Shown: one piece after another, positions 12,395-24,704 of the stretch
Layout of the letters: the number at the start of each line of letters is the position of its first letter
Position numbering within the stretch: position 1 is the stretch's first letter
Assembly (NCBI RefSeq): GCF_000151315.2
Contig: NW_011887297.1
Span: 1,279,587-1,343,586, forward strand
DNA length: 64,000 nucleotides
Source: Capsaspora owczarzaki ATCC 30864
Lineage: Eukaryota > Opisthokonta > Filasterea
Reading direction: 5' to 3'
Made by a program: the position numbers and the translations under genes
Notes under the pieces: generated by a model
What the model was told of the DNA's origin: nothing
Databases searched by the model: none
The model's input: the letters and a program-made list of their open reading frames with translations, nothing else

Positions 12395-14095
12395 ATGTCG
12401 CGTTGGTTGCTGCAGCCGACCGACCCCGACGCCGATGGGCTTCCCGTGGCAATGTAACGCATACATGTAGCCCTTTGGATGTATCCTTCCACACACATTG
12501 TCGCTCACTTCGCCTCCCCCCCCCGCCCTCCCCCGCTTCCCTGCCGCCTTCTATGGTGGGACGTGTGCTGCATTTTTAGTGACGAGATCGAGCGCGGCTG
12601 GCCGTCGCTGCTGCAGTGGATGATTGGCGCTCAGACTCCGCCCACCGCGTCACCGCCGCTCGTCAAGCAGCAGCCCAGCGGACCGAACGAGACCCCCGCC
12701 GCGGACTGCGAGCAGCCCATGCTCGACGTAGAGCCCGCATTGCACCCGGCAATGCCCCAGCTGCAGCCTGCGCTGTGTGTGCGCATCGAGGACATTGCCG
12801 CAGCAAAGCAGCAGCAGCAGATTGCATTGTTGAGCAGCCACAGCAGCCTCCCCGCGGTTGGCGGCTCTGGACGCGTCTCGCGTGCCGAAGACCAGCCCCC
12901 AAGCAAGCACATGCACGATGCCGCTGGTCCGACGGCTGACATGCGCGACACGCAGCCGATGGTGGGCGCTCCGACAACGAACGAGGTCTCGTTATGGAAT
13001 GCAGTCACGACGCTGGGCGGCGGAGCATCATCCCGATTGCCGTTTGGCAAGTATCTGACGTCGATGGAAGCGACACAGCCGCTGCTGGCGCCAGCAGACG
13101 AGGCGCAGCGACAGCTGAGCGGACTCAGTAGCGACAAGCGCATTCTGGCGCAATTGGCAATCTCGGTCAACATGCGGCTCAGAGAGGCTCAGATTGAGGT
13201 CGCCGCAGCACATGCTAGTACAGTGACGGATTCGCGCGACATGCAGCAGCCGTTCACCCTTGCCGACTGGGTCGCGTGGAATGGCGATGCCACCGATCTC
13301 ACCCCGGACGAAATCCAACTCGGCGATCTGGCCGTGGCGCTCTTCAACACGGACGAGGACGCAGAACACTTCTTCCGCAAAATGAGCGTCATGCGGCGAG
13401 CGTTTGACGAGGAGCAGGAGCAACTGCGCGTCCAAGCCCTCGACTTGTATGTGGAATCCTTCAACCAGCAGCTTGCGTTGAGCGCAAGCTCCGCCCCACA
13501 GATGCACCAGCTCGGCGACTCGGTGTCCATGCCGCAACTCTCTGGCAACCACTCCCGTTTCCAGTCCCCTCTGCGATCTGGCTCGTCGTATTCCGGCTTT
13601 GATTTGCCCACACACACATCACCGCAAACGCCGCCGTCCCGCGGCACGCCAATATCCTCTGATCATCCTCCGCTGACTGCAACAAACAGCCACTCTCCGA
13701 TGCTATCAACCTCATCAATACACATGGCAATAGCGCCGCCGTCTCTGGCCGACACCGATCTTTCGGGCCTTTCGGCAACCGACGTCGAACTCTTAGCCGC
13801 CAAAATTGAAACAATGAATATTGTCCTCGCTGAAGAGCAGCAAGAGCTCGAGACGCAAGAGCGCGAGATTCAACAAATGTACCTTGACGAGCAAAGAGCG
13901 CGGCAGCTCGAGAATGAACAGCAGGCTGAGGCGCAAGCCCCGCGAACAAAGGCCGCCAAAGCACGACAACTCCTGACTGCGTTCTCTGCTCGCGGCTCGT
14001 CCCTTGCGAATACCATCGCGTCGAATGCACGAAGTACAGTCGTGGCTGCCGCCACTTCACTGTCGCCGGCAAATTTGAGAAAGGGGCCTTCGTAA
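12395..14095 (+). CDS. Unrecognised protein with C-terminal coiled coil
   Basis: Two exons, 12395-12453 and 12580-14095, giving 524 aa. The short first exon (MSRWLLQPTDPDADGLPVA) joins in phase 2 across a classical intron to DEIERGWPSLLQWMIGA, so the N-terminus is preferred over internal ATGs. The middle is Gln/Pro/Ser-rich. An ordered patch around residues 240-330 includes PFTLADWVAWNGD, FNTDEDAEHFFRKMSVMRRAF and a helical continuation. Residues about 440-500 form a Glu/Gln-rich heptad region (LAEEQQELETQEREIQQMY). I recognise no family. Base use and low-complexity style match its neighbours. It is tail to tail with UFL1, 240 bp away. Confidence 0.7.
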
Positions 14096-14335
14096 CACCA
14101 GCAGTTCCATCCATTGTTATCATTTGTTTTTATCGGGGAAGTGTATGCCACGCCATGTTGTCATGTTTTCTGATGGCTTTTTTTGTTGTTGTTGTTGTTG
14201 TTGTAAAGTTGTAAAAGAAAGAAACAAAAAAACACAACACCAAAACAACAGTTTCGTCAAATTGCCTTTCGATTTGGCGCTCGATGTGGACTTCAAGTCA
14301 ACGCGTGCTCAAAATCACACGCTCGGATGCATGAG

Positions 14336-15586
14336 CTAGTCCGACCATTCCAGCTGCGAGGAAGGTGGCGCGAGCTCCTTGATGGCTTGCATGCCGCTCA
14401 TCAAGTCATTTCGAATGATACCCGCTGAAGTTTTGCCCTCGGAGGAGCCCTCGCTCTTGATCAAGTCAATCACGAGCTTTTGGTACGCGAGAACATTGGC
14501 ATAATCGTCCTTCGACAGACGGAACCCGGCAGGTGGAGCAGCCGCAGCATCAGACCCCGACGCAGCTGCACTGGATGCTTCCTCGCGATCGGCATTCTTC
14601 TTGTCGCGTTTTTTTCCGCGAGTGTCGTCGCCCTTCTTGGATGCTTCGGCGACCGATGCAGCAGCCGTATCGGGCATGCCCTGGAGGTGCTTTCCCAGCC
14701 AGGTGATAATTTGCGGGACGGCACGACCAGGAGCATGCAAGAGGGCTTGGGCAGTGTGGCTAAACAGAATGACCACGGCCAAGTGCAAGACCAAAGCCGG
14801 ATCGTCCGCGGCCCGAAGGCGCTGCTCGAGCACGGCAAGATACTCGGCCGCGACTTGCCTGGTGTTGATAAAAGTACGAAACAAACCAAAACAAAAATAG
14901 TCGTCCAAAAAAGGCATGAGCAGCTGCCAGCGAGAAAATCTTTACTACCACGCTTTTCTGAGCCAAGCACACATACCTGCGAACGCTTCCTCGCTTGTCT
15001 TGCTTTTTGATAAAGTACTCGCATGCCTCTGCAGCTTCGGCAATGTTCTCGAGGAACGCTGGGACAGACTGCAAGACCACACTCGAGTGAGTGAGACGCC
15101 CAGAAACAGCAACCGAAAACCACCAGCGTGCCGAACCATACAGATCCATTCAAAGTTTCATTCAAGCGCTTGAGAGCGGTTTGGGCTGCTGGAGACGCCG
15201 ACTTTGCAAGGGCTGCTCGTGCCTCGGGCGTTAGAGCTGCCGCCGCCTCCGCGTCGAACGGCTTGCCAGCAGCTCGCAAAGTAATCAAATTCACCAGCTC
15301 TGTGCAATGGGTCTTGAGCAGATGCTTGCTCAGGATGCCTGCCGCTGCAGCTAGTTGCATCAACAAGTGTTCAAAAAATCAGAGTGAGACAAACCATCAA
15401 ACAAATTCTCTCGCGGATTTCGCGTGCTCGCGTGCATACCATCAAAGTATCGAATGCCAGCTTCAAACAATCGAATGTGCTGAAGCGTGAACTGAAGAAC
15501 GGAATCAAAGTCACCCAAAGCACCTGCACTGGGTGTGTGCGTGTCCACAGAACTGCTTGACTGCTGCTGCTGCTGCTGTTGATGAC

Positions 15587-15617
<31 letters not shown>

Positions 15618-18036
15618 TTGCTGCTGCTGCTGCTGCTGTGCCTCCAACTCCGCAGTCTTGACAATAAAAACTTGCTTCAAGAACTCGTGGTACTGCGCCA
15701 AAAGCGACGGCATCAAAGCATGGGCCACTTGCTCCAGAAGCGCGTCCTCGCAGTGGCGGAGGTTTAGCTGCAGCTGAATCAACACCTCGGCCTCATCGAA
15801 GGGCTCGCTGACCGCAGCAGCGTCTCCAGTAGCCTTGCCTGCGGTCGAGGATGCAGCGGCACCACGCTTGCCCTTTCCTTTCGCGGAAGGAGCGGATGCG
15901 GCAGGTGCCTTTTTGCCAGTGTTGATAATGGTGGCTGGGACTGCGGAGGCATCGTCTTCAGCACCCTCAAGCACGTGAGTTGAAGGTGCGGCGAGGGCCA
16001 AAATGGAGGGAGCATGGTGCGCTTTGCCATCCAGGAACTTGGTCAAAAGACCCGAACAAAATTCCAGAAAGTGTTTCGAAACTGCAAACGTGTCTGCGAG
16101 AACACGAAGCGTGTCGCTGTTTTCACTCAAGCTGGAGCACTTTTCAAGAATGACCGTTGCATCGGCCACGGAGCAAGGAGCAGGGATGAGAGGCTGGGGG
16201 AGAAAACAGAGCACGGGTTAGTTACAAATAACCACCAAGTCAAAAAAAAAAAGACCCGACCGTGCCAAACAACATCAAATTCATACCGAAATGTCGAGAA
16301 AGGCGTCTTTGGGAGATTGCGCGGCAGTCTCGACCAGCTCGACAATTGAGTTGTTGACATGATCAATCACTGACTGATTCACGTGCACAGACACCAAGGG
16401 GACTGCGTTGCTCAGCTGAGTTGCACAGAACGTGCGAGGATCCGAAATTTCAATGCGCTTCAATGTGTCGTGATCTGAGGCAAAACACACACAACAACAA
16501 CAACAACCACAACAACAATAACAAAAAGTAAGATCTTCACACGATTCGCTGGAAAACGCTCGTGTTCCACCCACATACCAATGTAGTTGTTCTGAGCAAA
16601 GAACTGCTCAGCAAAGTGATGCTGGGTACGCGAAAAGACGTCGGGGAAGTAGACAGCGCGCTCGTTTCGGCCTTGCAAGCTGCCCGCAAGTTGCTTGGTT
16701 TCAACCAAGCGGGCCACAACGACTGAGTGGACACACAAAGATGCAAGACGATTGCAAAGGGGTGAGTCAAGAGGTTTTGTTTGTTCCTCGAGAAAAATCA
16801 ACACTCCAAGGAGACCCACCGTAAAAGATACGCTCTGGGAACTTGTAAGCGGACAAGACTTGAGTCACGGGCGTGGGACTGAGAGAGTCGAAGCGTAACG
16901 TCAATAATTGGGTTGCAAGCACAAAGACATGGTCATGAACATGGGTTAATTGGCCTCTCCCACTCACCGAGTGATGCCAGTGAACGCTCCGCGGATGGCC
17001 GCAGTCTGGCGAGCCACAAACGCCTGCGTAAACACGACGCCACGGTCCTGGGCATCCAGCTGACCATGAATCTGCGAGCCCAGTCGTCTCTCGATTTCCT
17101 GGAATACACATCAGAGCATAACGGCGTTGCGATGAGCCAATAAGCAGGAGCAGTCAACGCAAAAGAACGAAAGCGAATCAAAAAAAAAAAAGTCGAATTC
17201 GCACCAGCTGCAGCAACTCGACTGGCAGATTGAAGCGCTTGCACATATCAGCGACAGTGATCTGCCCAATCGCTTGGAGGTATTCGTTGATCTCTTGTGC
17301 AACGCCATCGAGATATCGGCTGAGCAAATCGCCATTGCCGTGGAAAAGTTCGTCAGCACATTAAAATACAACATTTCCCCTCATGTTCGTTCAGTGGTAC
17401 TGCAATAACTGCTGCCATACCTTTCAATGAGCTCTCCAGCGACAAGTTGGATGTGCGGCTCGGCGGCAATGATGCCCTGAACGCGTGCCTCGATGTGGGT
17501 GAGATCGACGTTGAGCAAGTGCGGCAACTCGACCAAGGCGATGCGACCTGACCAAAGCCAATCAACATCCCTTTTGTGAGTGAGACCCTAAGCACAAGAA
17601 GAAGACTCTGATGCGGCGGCGATCGAAACGCCCCCCCCCTTCAGAGAATGGGATGGTTTGTGTGTTGTATGGCAGAAGATTGCGTCCCAACGCGTCCCAC
17701 TCTGCCCGCTTCGAAGCGCCGCTCGGCAAATGCAACAGAGCCAAGCGTTTGCCAATGCTGGCAGAACCACTGGGGCGAAAGGGAAGAGTGAGTTGGAGCG
17801 AGCTGTGTCGTTTGGTTTGCTGTACCGCCGCGCACGTAGAGCTCGTCGCGGACTTCCTTCTGCAGATGCGACGGCGTAATGTACTCCTTGCCGTCCGCCG
17901 TGAACAGAACGTCGATGAGACTGAGCTCGGTCAGCTTCATGACAATCTCGACGACGCTGCGCTCGGACAGCCGGCTCACGGAGGTTGATTGCTGCGCGCG
18001 TTGGAACTCTTCCTGAAGACGACGGATTTCGTCCAT
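14336..18036 (-). CDS. UFL1: E3 UFM1-protein ligase 1
   Basis: Eleven exons on the minus strand: 17826-18036, 17421-17547, 17205-17319, 16968-17098, 16820-16878, 16579-16722, 16287-16474, 15440-16193, 15142-15350, 14977-15068 and 14336-14858, giving 850 aa (human 794). Conservation with UFL1 runs end to end: MDEIRRLQEEFQRAQ, LTADGKEYITPSHLQKEVRD-type N-terminus, YFPDVFSRTQ, HLLKTHCTEL, AEACEYFIKK, and LLHAPGRAVPQIITWLGKHL near the C-terminus. UFL1 acts with DDRGK1 and CDK5RAP3 at the ER to attach UFM1 to ribosomal protein uL24. Exon 8 carries lineage-specific Ala/Lys and polyGln/His insertions (the Gln run is encoded around 15570-15640). The presence of this gene implies an active UFM1 pathway. 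Confidence 0.96.
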
Positions 18037-18658
18037 TTTCGTGAAAAGAGATCAAACAGGGAGAATGATGTTTGTCTTGTTTTAAAAAAAAAAAAAACAC
18101 ACACACAGTTGTTGGGGAGTGGGGGAAGAGGCGAAAAGTTGGTTTTTTGGGCCAGAACAAAGGCACACAAATCAAGCTTCACCCAGCATCGCTGCACATC
18201 GCGATCGACCCGCTGTTGAGCTACAATGGTAGTAAATATCATCTAGAATGAATTCTGGAAAGCGCGCGGTCTGGCACCGACTGAACGGGGACGAAATGGA
18301 GCTCAGCTGGAGTGATCGAACTTGTGAGGTTCTTCTGGGGGGGGGTCAGAATCGAGCTTCTGTCCAGCGTTTCATTTCTATGATATTACATGGTAAGAGC
18401 TATGCAATTTGAGTGGCTGATCTTGGAAAAGTGGTGGCGAATGCTAGGATGTGCCAAATGTCGCCCTCAGAAAAAAAGCTTTGCTGCAAGCCTTCTGGCG
18501 AACAACGACGGGGATGCCCCGCGTTTCCTACTTTTCCTATTTTTCCGAGCGTATCGCTGATTTGAGCACCACATTTCCCAATCATTATTATTGGTCACAT
18601 CAAGCTGCTCACAGAATTATGTCAATCATGGTGAGATCTCATGATCACCAATTTCCTG

Positions 18659-18693
<35 letters not shown>

Positions 18694-19363
18694 CGTTCCA
18701 CCTGAAGGGAGGATAAGCTCGATACAAAGCATATGGAGCACTGAGCTTATAGATCTGGGTTGGGAACGCCACCAAAATTTGAGCCACCCTTTTTGTGTGA
18801 ACGAGGCGATCCAATGGTTGCGGCAGGTCTGCAGCAGAACCACCGCAAAAACAACCGATGAGCGGAGTGCCCGGATTAACTGTGTTTCATGTGAGAATTC
18901 ACTTCACAAGCAATCTTGCACACATAACAGGGGACAGAGCCGAGTGACGTTGGGGTCGAGCTGTTCTTCCTCTCAACAGCTTGTGTCGATGTATCCGGCC
19001 TGTGAGCATGTGCACGCTGGCTGGAAGAACAAAACTGGGATTGCCAATCACTGTTTCCTATTAGGCACGGAAAAGATTGCGAATTACTGCTTCCTATTAT
19101 AGCTAATCGGTCGGAGGTTTGCAGCGACGTAAAACATGCTCCTTGAGTCACACCTCGTGCGCGTTCACTGCCGCCGATGCCACCGCGGTTTGCACTGTGC
19201 CATCCATGCAAAGATGGGTTGGAGAAGCAATGGACGCGCGTGCTAGGTGGCAGAGAGACAGCGCAGAGCCATTGGCAGGATTTTGAAAAGCAACACGCAA
19301 CGCCATGGGTTCCTCCCTCCCAACAACAGCAACGCAACGTACAGCCTACCGCCCTCCCCGTTC
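18037..19363. other. 1.3 kb intergenic region upstream of WOPR copy A
   Basis: Divergent spacer between UFL1 and WOPR copy A. It has a T-run at 18661-18690 and a two-fold imperfect repeat around 19035-19100 (GATTGCcAATcACTG...CTTCCTATTA type). A patch at about 19171-19217 matches the distal flanks of copies B and C. No gene is supported; the 153-aa frames here show no recognisable features. Confidence 0.6.
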
Positions 19364-19379
19364 GTCACGCCTCGCGCAG

Positions 19380-19387
19380 TATAAAAG
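19380..19387 (+). promoter_or_regulatory. TATA box of WOPR copy A
   Basis: TATAAAAG stands about 215 bp before the ATG and is conserved in all three copies (copy B 27030-27037 and copy C 58383-58390, both on the minus strand), while sequence beyond it diverges in copy A. This suggests each copy carries its own promoter. Confidence 0.6.
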
Positions 19388-19595
19388 CAGATCCATTTTG
19401 GTCCCTTTAGGTTCAGTCTTCTTTTTTCACTCCTCCAAGTCCGCTTGAGTAAGGACCAAAGAGCGGTTTGCGCTGCGTGCTTTCCTTGCATAGTGGTGGC
19501 TTGCGTTCACGTTACACTGCGTTCATAATCCTCACGGGATGATTTGGTTTGCAGCTCTCTCTCTCTCTCCTCTCGCAACTACGATATTCTCGAAA

Positions 19596-20273
19596 ATGCC
19601 TCACGTCGATCAGGTTCTCCTCCCCCTCATGTTTCAAGTCCTTGCGCGCCGTCTGACAAGAGCCGAAATGGCCAACATCCGTGCTGGAAACAGCTTCCGA
19701 TTCTCCCGTCGCCGCGTCAAGCGCTGGACTGACGGTCGCCGCTGGGGCCGTGGGTACAGGTTGGCATCCGGCTCGTTTGTTTACAAGGAGATCGACGAAC
19801 ACGGCTCAATTTTGAGGAACGGTCTGACCAAGGTTGTTGGCGAAGACGACGACGACACGAGCGTCCGGACTGTGACTTACTCCAACACCGACAACAACGC
19901 CGCTGAGCTGAACAACTTCGTCGCACCCCCCGATTTGTTTGCTCCCCTTCTGAACGCCCACGCACGTGCTAATGATGAAATGCTGCTGCCGCTGATTCAT
20001 CGTCTGATTGACCTCCTGAACGTCAACGTTGCCGACAACATCAATCCCGCACCGCCCCCGATTGCTGAGGCCCCCGCGATTGTGGGTGCTGATGTGCCGT
20101 TCGACCTCGATTCTCTCCTGCTCCCGCCTTTTCTTAACGACCTTGTCGATGACGAGCCCAAGTTTGCCGATCTTTTCATCGACAATGTCAACTTTGATGC
20201 TCCTGTCCAGCCCGCTGACTCGCCGATGGCGGCTGGTCTTCGCTTTATGCTGGATTCGCCCGTATTCCAGTGA
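19596..20273 (+). CDS. WOPR-domain (Gti1/Pac2/Wor1-type) putative transcription factor, copy A
   Basis: Intronless, 225 aa. The start is ATG 19596 (MPHVDQ), because the in-frame upstream ATG at 19539 is absent from copy C. Residues 1-95 carry the compact WOPR signature: an N-terminal helix and LARRLTRAEMANIRAGNSF, then RVKRWTDGRRW and SGSFVYKEID, then NGLTKVVGE...RTVTYSN and FVAPPD. These line up with the fungal pattern RRL...E...IRSGNVFVF / IKRWTDG..WSPSRI.G.FLIYKEL / GLIKK...L.SYY. The fungal domain binds DNA and controls morphological or metabolic switches (Wor1, Mit1, Gti1, Pac2). The second half is acidic and Pro/Ala/Asp-rich, as expected of an activation region. The fungal linker between the two WOPR halves is nearly absent. 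DNA binding is inferred, not shown. Confidence 0.82.
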   Translation: MPHVDQVLLPLMFQVLARRLTRAEMANIRAGNSFRFSRRRVKRWTDGRRWGRGYRLASGSFVYKEIDEHGSILRNGLTKVVGEDDDDTSVRTVTYSNTDNNAAELNNFVAPPDLFAPLLNAHARANDEMLLPLIHRLIDLLNVNVADNINPAPPPIAEAPAIVGADVPFDLDSLLLPPFLNDLVDDEPKFADLFIDNVNFDAPVQPADSPMAAGLRFMLDSPVFQ

Positions 20274-20839
20274 TGCGACGCACGCAACGAGCCTGGTGCT
20301 TTTCGTTTTCGGCGACGCGGAGACCATTTTGCTGTTTTTGTCTGTTTGTTCGTTGGTTTTCTGTTGTTTGTTTTCATTTTTAAGCTTTGGCCGGTGTTAA
20401 GTTCCCTGCCTTCATGTTAGCCTGCGTTTGCATATTACACTATTCGGTTGTTTACTTTCACTTGTTTTGGCTTTGAATCGATGAAGTTGAGCGCGAAAAT
20501 TTGAGGCATAAGGCGTCCAGATGCTCAAGTTTTGGACGAGCACATCCGGACTTGGACTGCACACACCCACACACACACACAACAGCCGTCCTTTTTTCGC
20601 GCAGGTCTCAAACGCCCATGCAAGCGAGCATTGTTTCTTGTGTGTCGTTTGGTGGACGATTATCCAATCAACTGTCATTCCTGTTTCACGCTTGAATCGC
20701 CATTCCTCTTTTTTCGTTTTTGTCTTTTTGAATTTTTTTTCGCGCCTTTTTTTTTCTTTTTTTCAATTCATTTCCCGCCGGCTCACTCTCCGACTTTGCA
20801 TTTACCCCCCTGTTATAAAATCTGCCTCTGTGTGCAACG

Positions 20840-23221
20840 ATGGATTCGACGTATCTTTCTCGTAGCGTTGGCGGTGGTGAAAATCCGAGCAGCGGCGAAC
20901 GTGTTTCGAATCGCGAGGTGCGAATTTCAAATTTGTCAACGGCGTTTCAAACAATGCCGACTGCCAACAGTAACAACAACCGCGGCCCGGACTCGGCAGC
21001 TCTATCGACGACGCACAAAGCGACGCTGCTGGCTGCCTCATCGCACCAGTCGCAGGTGCAGAAGCTCGAGCAGCAGCAGCAGCAGGTGCAGCAGAGTCGC
21101 CAAGCTGCCAACTCAAACTCTAACGGTTTTGCAGAGACCGCCATTGCAAGTGCGCTCCGAACGACTCCTGCGACGACCACCACAACCACCGCACCACTAA
21201 CATCACACACTCGCCATTCGCAGCTCACTGGACTCGCGGCTGCGGCTGGAGGAGACGCACATGCTCAGCACACGGGCGAAACCGATCCTCGTTTGCTCCA
21301 GCGACGCTCCAAGTCGTCGTCGTCCTCATCGTCCCGATCATCATCATCATCATCATCGTCTTCGTCGTCGCATAGATTGCATCGCCGATCAAAGGAGCGC
21401 AGGGACATGGAGAGCGCAATGCAAGCGCCGCAGACGCCCGCAGAATGGCTCGACAAGGCCGAAACGCAATGGTTTCAAGAGATTCAAGCAGTCTCCCAGT
21501 CAAGCCCAGTTGCACTGGAGCGAATCGGACAAGAGCTAGAGCTCAAGATGTATACAAACACGTACAAGACAGCGTGGTCGGCGGCTGGACAGTGCGTCGA
21601 CGAACAGCTCAAGCTTCCGCGCACGGACGACCTCACCATTGACTATCTGTACCTTTCAAGGTAACACACACATGAGCTGGAACTCCAGGAAGAGAGCATG
21701 GATTGGTGTTTTGCGTTTTGCATGTGGTCGCTGATGGCAAAAACCGCCGTTCACTCACTTTCCAAAACATTCATTCTCTGCATGGAAATGATGCCAGTAT
21801 GTACGAAGAACTCTTCTCCAAGGTCGATCTGAAGAGTCTGCTCAGCAGCCACTCGAATGGCGTCATGATGAGTGCCAAAATGTGCTTTGCGCTGGCTCAA
21901 GGGACGCAGCTCTTCCGCATTCGTCTCATCCGGGGTACGGCACCTGTTGTTCTGCTGGATGTGGTTTGCGAGACTGGAAAATTGAACAACAAAAAACCAC
22001 GATACTAACCATTGTGGTTTCTCCTCCAAACTTGTAGAGAATCGAGGCCAGGACCAGCTCGAGTATCTCGAATCGTTTGCCGCAAAGCAACTGGATGCCG
22101 GAGCCAGAATGGCCACCAGCACTGACGCTTACTACAAGCTGCTGAATGGTGTCGCAAGAGCCAACCTCGCAGCAGGAGAGGTGGATTTAGCGCGCGGCAC
22201 TGAGCTCGAGGACGACTGCTTTCTTTTCAAGCGCTATCTGAATTTGTACAAACACCGGGCAGTTCAGATCGAAGCGACTGAACGCGCCAAGCAATTGCAA
22301 CAACAAGAGGAGGAGCAAAAGCGACAGCAGGTGCAAGAGCAGCGACTACAGCAGCAGCAGCAACAACAACAACAGCAACAGCAACTGGTACAGCATCAAC
22401 AACTACAACAACAACAACAACAACAACCACCGGCGTTGGAAAGCCTGCCATTGTCTGCACCTGCCGCTTCGACCAAAACCAGCGCACTTGCTGCACCCGT
22501 ATCGTCGGCAAGCAGTAGCTCGAGTCTATCATTGCAGCAGCTCCGTGCAAGAATTGACCTGGCCCGAAATGTGCCAGCGCCAAAACCAGTGTCCACGCCA
22601 ATGGAAATGGATGAGGAACCGCTGCCGTCATTTGCAATTTCAACGCCATCGACCTATAGTGCTGCGGCAATTCTCCAAGAGGCTGCGTTGGAGCTCGCGC
22701 GAGATGTCGCTCCGATGGAAACCGAGGAGGCCGCACCAACACGCTTCAGCCAATCTCGCATTGAGCACGCAAGTGCACCGACAAGCAGCATCAGCGTGAA
22801 CAACACGGGAGTGACGGCCAACATGCGATCGCTTGGATTGGCCTCCCAGCTGCCCGAGCTCAACAGCTCCCAGATTGCGCACCTGAACGACGCCACGTCG
22901 AGCAACAGGACTTGCACCACAACATCCACCAGAAACTTTTCTCAGCTAAACACGACCGCCACGAGCACGAGCTCAAGTGCCAGCTGCAGCGGCAGCAGCA
23001 GTAACTCGACCTGCAATATGAATGTGTCCATGCTCACTGGCACGTCAACTTCGACTGGATTTTCCCACTCTCTCGTGCGACGGACTGCCGGCGACTCCCT
23101 GCTCAGCTCTCAGCCCAAGGTCACTCCACTAGGTCGGCTTGGCACTGGTTTGTTCCATTCGTCCAACACTGGATCCACCGGTCACTCGGGGTGGACTGGC
23201 GTGTTATCAGCCACATCATCA

Positions 23222-23276
<55 letters not shown>

Positions 23277-24487
23277 TTGCTCGCACAGCAAGTAGTGGCG
23301 TTACAGGTGCCTCCACTCTGTCATCGTACTCTTCCACGGCATCTTCGTCTTCTGCTTCTTCTTCTGGGTCTTCGTCCTCGTCGTCGTCCGCGTCGTCCAA
23401 TTCTGCCTCGTCGGCAACAGCCTCGTCCAGCAGCCAACCCACCACGGGTGGAATGAATTTGCACACCCAAGGTCTCATGCCTGTCGAAGCTGCATCATCC
23501 ACAGGCACATCGTCGCAGCAGCTGCTGCCTGCACGTCGCATGGTCACCCTCGTTCCCCTTGCTCCGCCCGCTGCCATTCCCGAGCCAACCCCAGCCTCAG
23601 CCCAAAGCGCGGCTGTCCGTTCAGACGAGCGAGTTGGACTCGTCCCGGGCACCGATCTGATTGTTGTGAATGGCGTGTGCTACAAGCGGAGCGAAACCGA
23701 GCTTGGTCGAGGAGGGTCTTCAATTGTGTACGCGGTCACCACCGAAGACGGGCAACAGCGCGCCATCAAGATTGTCAATTTGGAAAATGCCGACGAGCCC
23801 ACCAAGAAGGGCTACATGAATGAGATTCGCATCCTCAAGCGCCTTGCTGGGTGTGCTGGAGTCATCCAGCTGTATGACTCGCAGTTGGACGAGGCCACCC
23901 AGAAGATTTACCTCGTCATGCAGCACGGTGGTCGCGATTTTGCCAACTACCTCAAGGCGGTCAAAAAGCTGCCCTACATGCAGGTTCGCCACTACTGGCG
24001 CCAAATGCTGGAGGCTGTCAAGGTTGCTCACGATCAGCGGATTGTCCACCTGGATCTCAAGCCCGCAAACTTTTTGCTCATTGACGGCCGGATTACGCTG
24101 ATTGACTTTGGCATTGCAAAGGCACTGCAAAACGACAAGACGCATACCGAGCAGGACCATCAAGTCGGCACCATCAACTACATGTCTCCGGAAGCCATCC
24201 AGGCCGCCAACGAAAGCGGGCGGCTCAACCTGAGACCTTCGAGCGACATTTGGTCGCTTGGCTGCATTCTGTACCTCATGACCTATGCAAAGCTGCCATT
24301 CCAAACGTACTCGTTGCCTGTGCGCAAGCTCCAAGCTATCGTCAACCGCAAAGAGGCCATCGAGTTTGGTCCTGCCGAGGACCCGCTGGTTGTCGCCATT
24401 CTCAAAAAGTGTCTCCAACGTGATGCCAAGAGCCGACCCACCATTTCCCAGTTACTCACGCATGAGTTTTGCACCCACACTTCTTGA
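20840..24487 (+). CDS. TTK: Dual-specificity kinase TTK/MPS1
   Basis: Three exons: 20840-21660, 21798-21934 and 22038-24487, giving 1135 aa. The kinase domain lies at about residues 865-1130: glycine loop LGRGGSSIVY, Lys in RAIKIV, catalytic HLDLKPANFLL, DFGIAKALQ, the MPS1-specific activation segment DHQVGTINYMSPEAI, and RPSSDIWSLGCILYLMTY. N-terminal residues 200-350 contain an MPS1-like TPR region (PAEWLDKAETQWFQEI, MYEELFSKVDLKSLL, AYYKLLNGVARANLAAG). Between them lie long polyGln (about 22340-22430) and polySer (about 23220-23275 and 23345-23400) runs. MPS1 drives the spindle assembly checkpoint at kinetochores and centrosome duplication. Copies A and B of the WOPR gene flank it. Confidence 0.94.
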
Positions 24488-24704
24488 TTTGATTGCATTT
24501 TTTTGTTGGATCTTGTTGCGATTCTACTTTCCAGTATATTTGTGTATTCTAACTCGGTTTTGTTATGATTTGTTGAAATAACTGTTTGATACAATGAAAC
24601 GGTGTTTGTTCAAAAGATTGTTTGGCGATTGATAATGGGTGTGTCGGATTGTTGGAAAATGAGTAATTCTGTGTCATTCTGTGCTTCTTGAGAGGTGACA
24701 AGTG

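Larger units (their letters stand above)
19364..20502 (+). repeat. WOPR repeat, copy A (core unit of about 1.14 kb)
   Basis: From the promoter (GTTCGTCACGCCTCGCGCAG) through the coding sequence to the 3' flank ending GATGAAGTTGAGCGCGAAAATTT, this block is nearly identical to the reverse complement of 25915-27055 (copy B) and of 57276-58405 (copy C). Upstream of about 19364 similarity becomes patchy. No terminal inverted repeat or target duplication is evident at the edges, so the mode of copying is unclear. A and B form a large inverted repeat around TTK and Ashwin. Confidence 0.85.

Noticed and set aside
13461-14123. 220-aa minus-strand open frame opposite the coiled-coil gene
   Set aside because: The plus-strand model has a clean phase-matched intron and coherent heptads; the antisense frame has neither.
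19539-19595. Upstream in-frame ATG adding 19 residues to WOPR copies A and B
   Set aside because: Absent from copy C, which keeps the rest of the gene; the CT-repeat translation is not protein-like.
20814-20820. TATAAAA 20 bp before the TTK start codon
   Set aside because: A TATA box so close would put transcription start at the ATG itself; treated as chance AT-rich sequence unless the true start is downstream.
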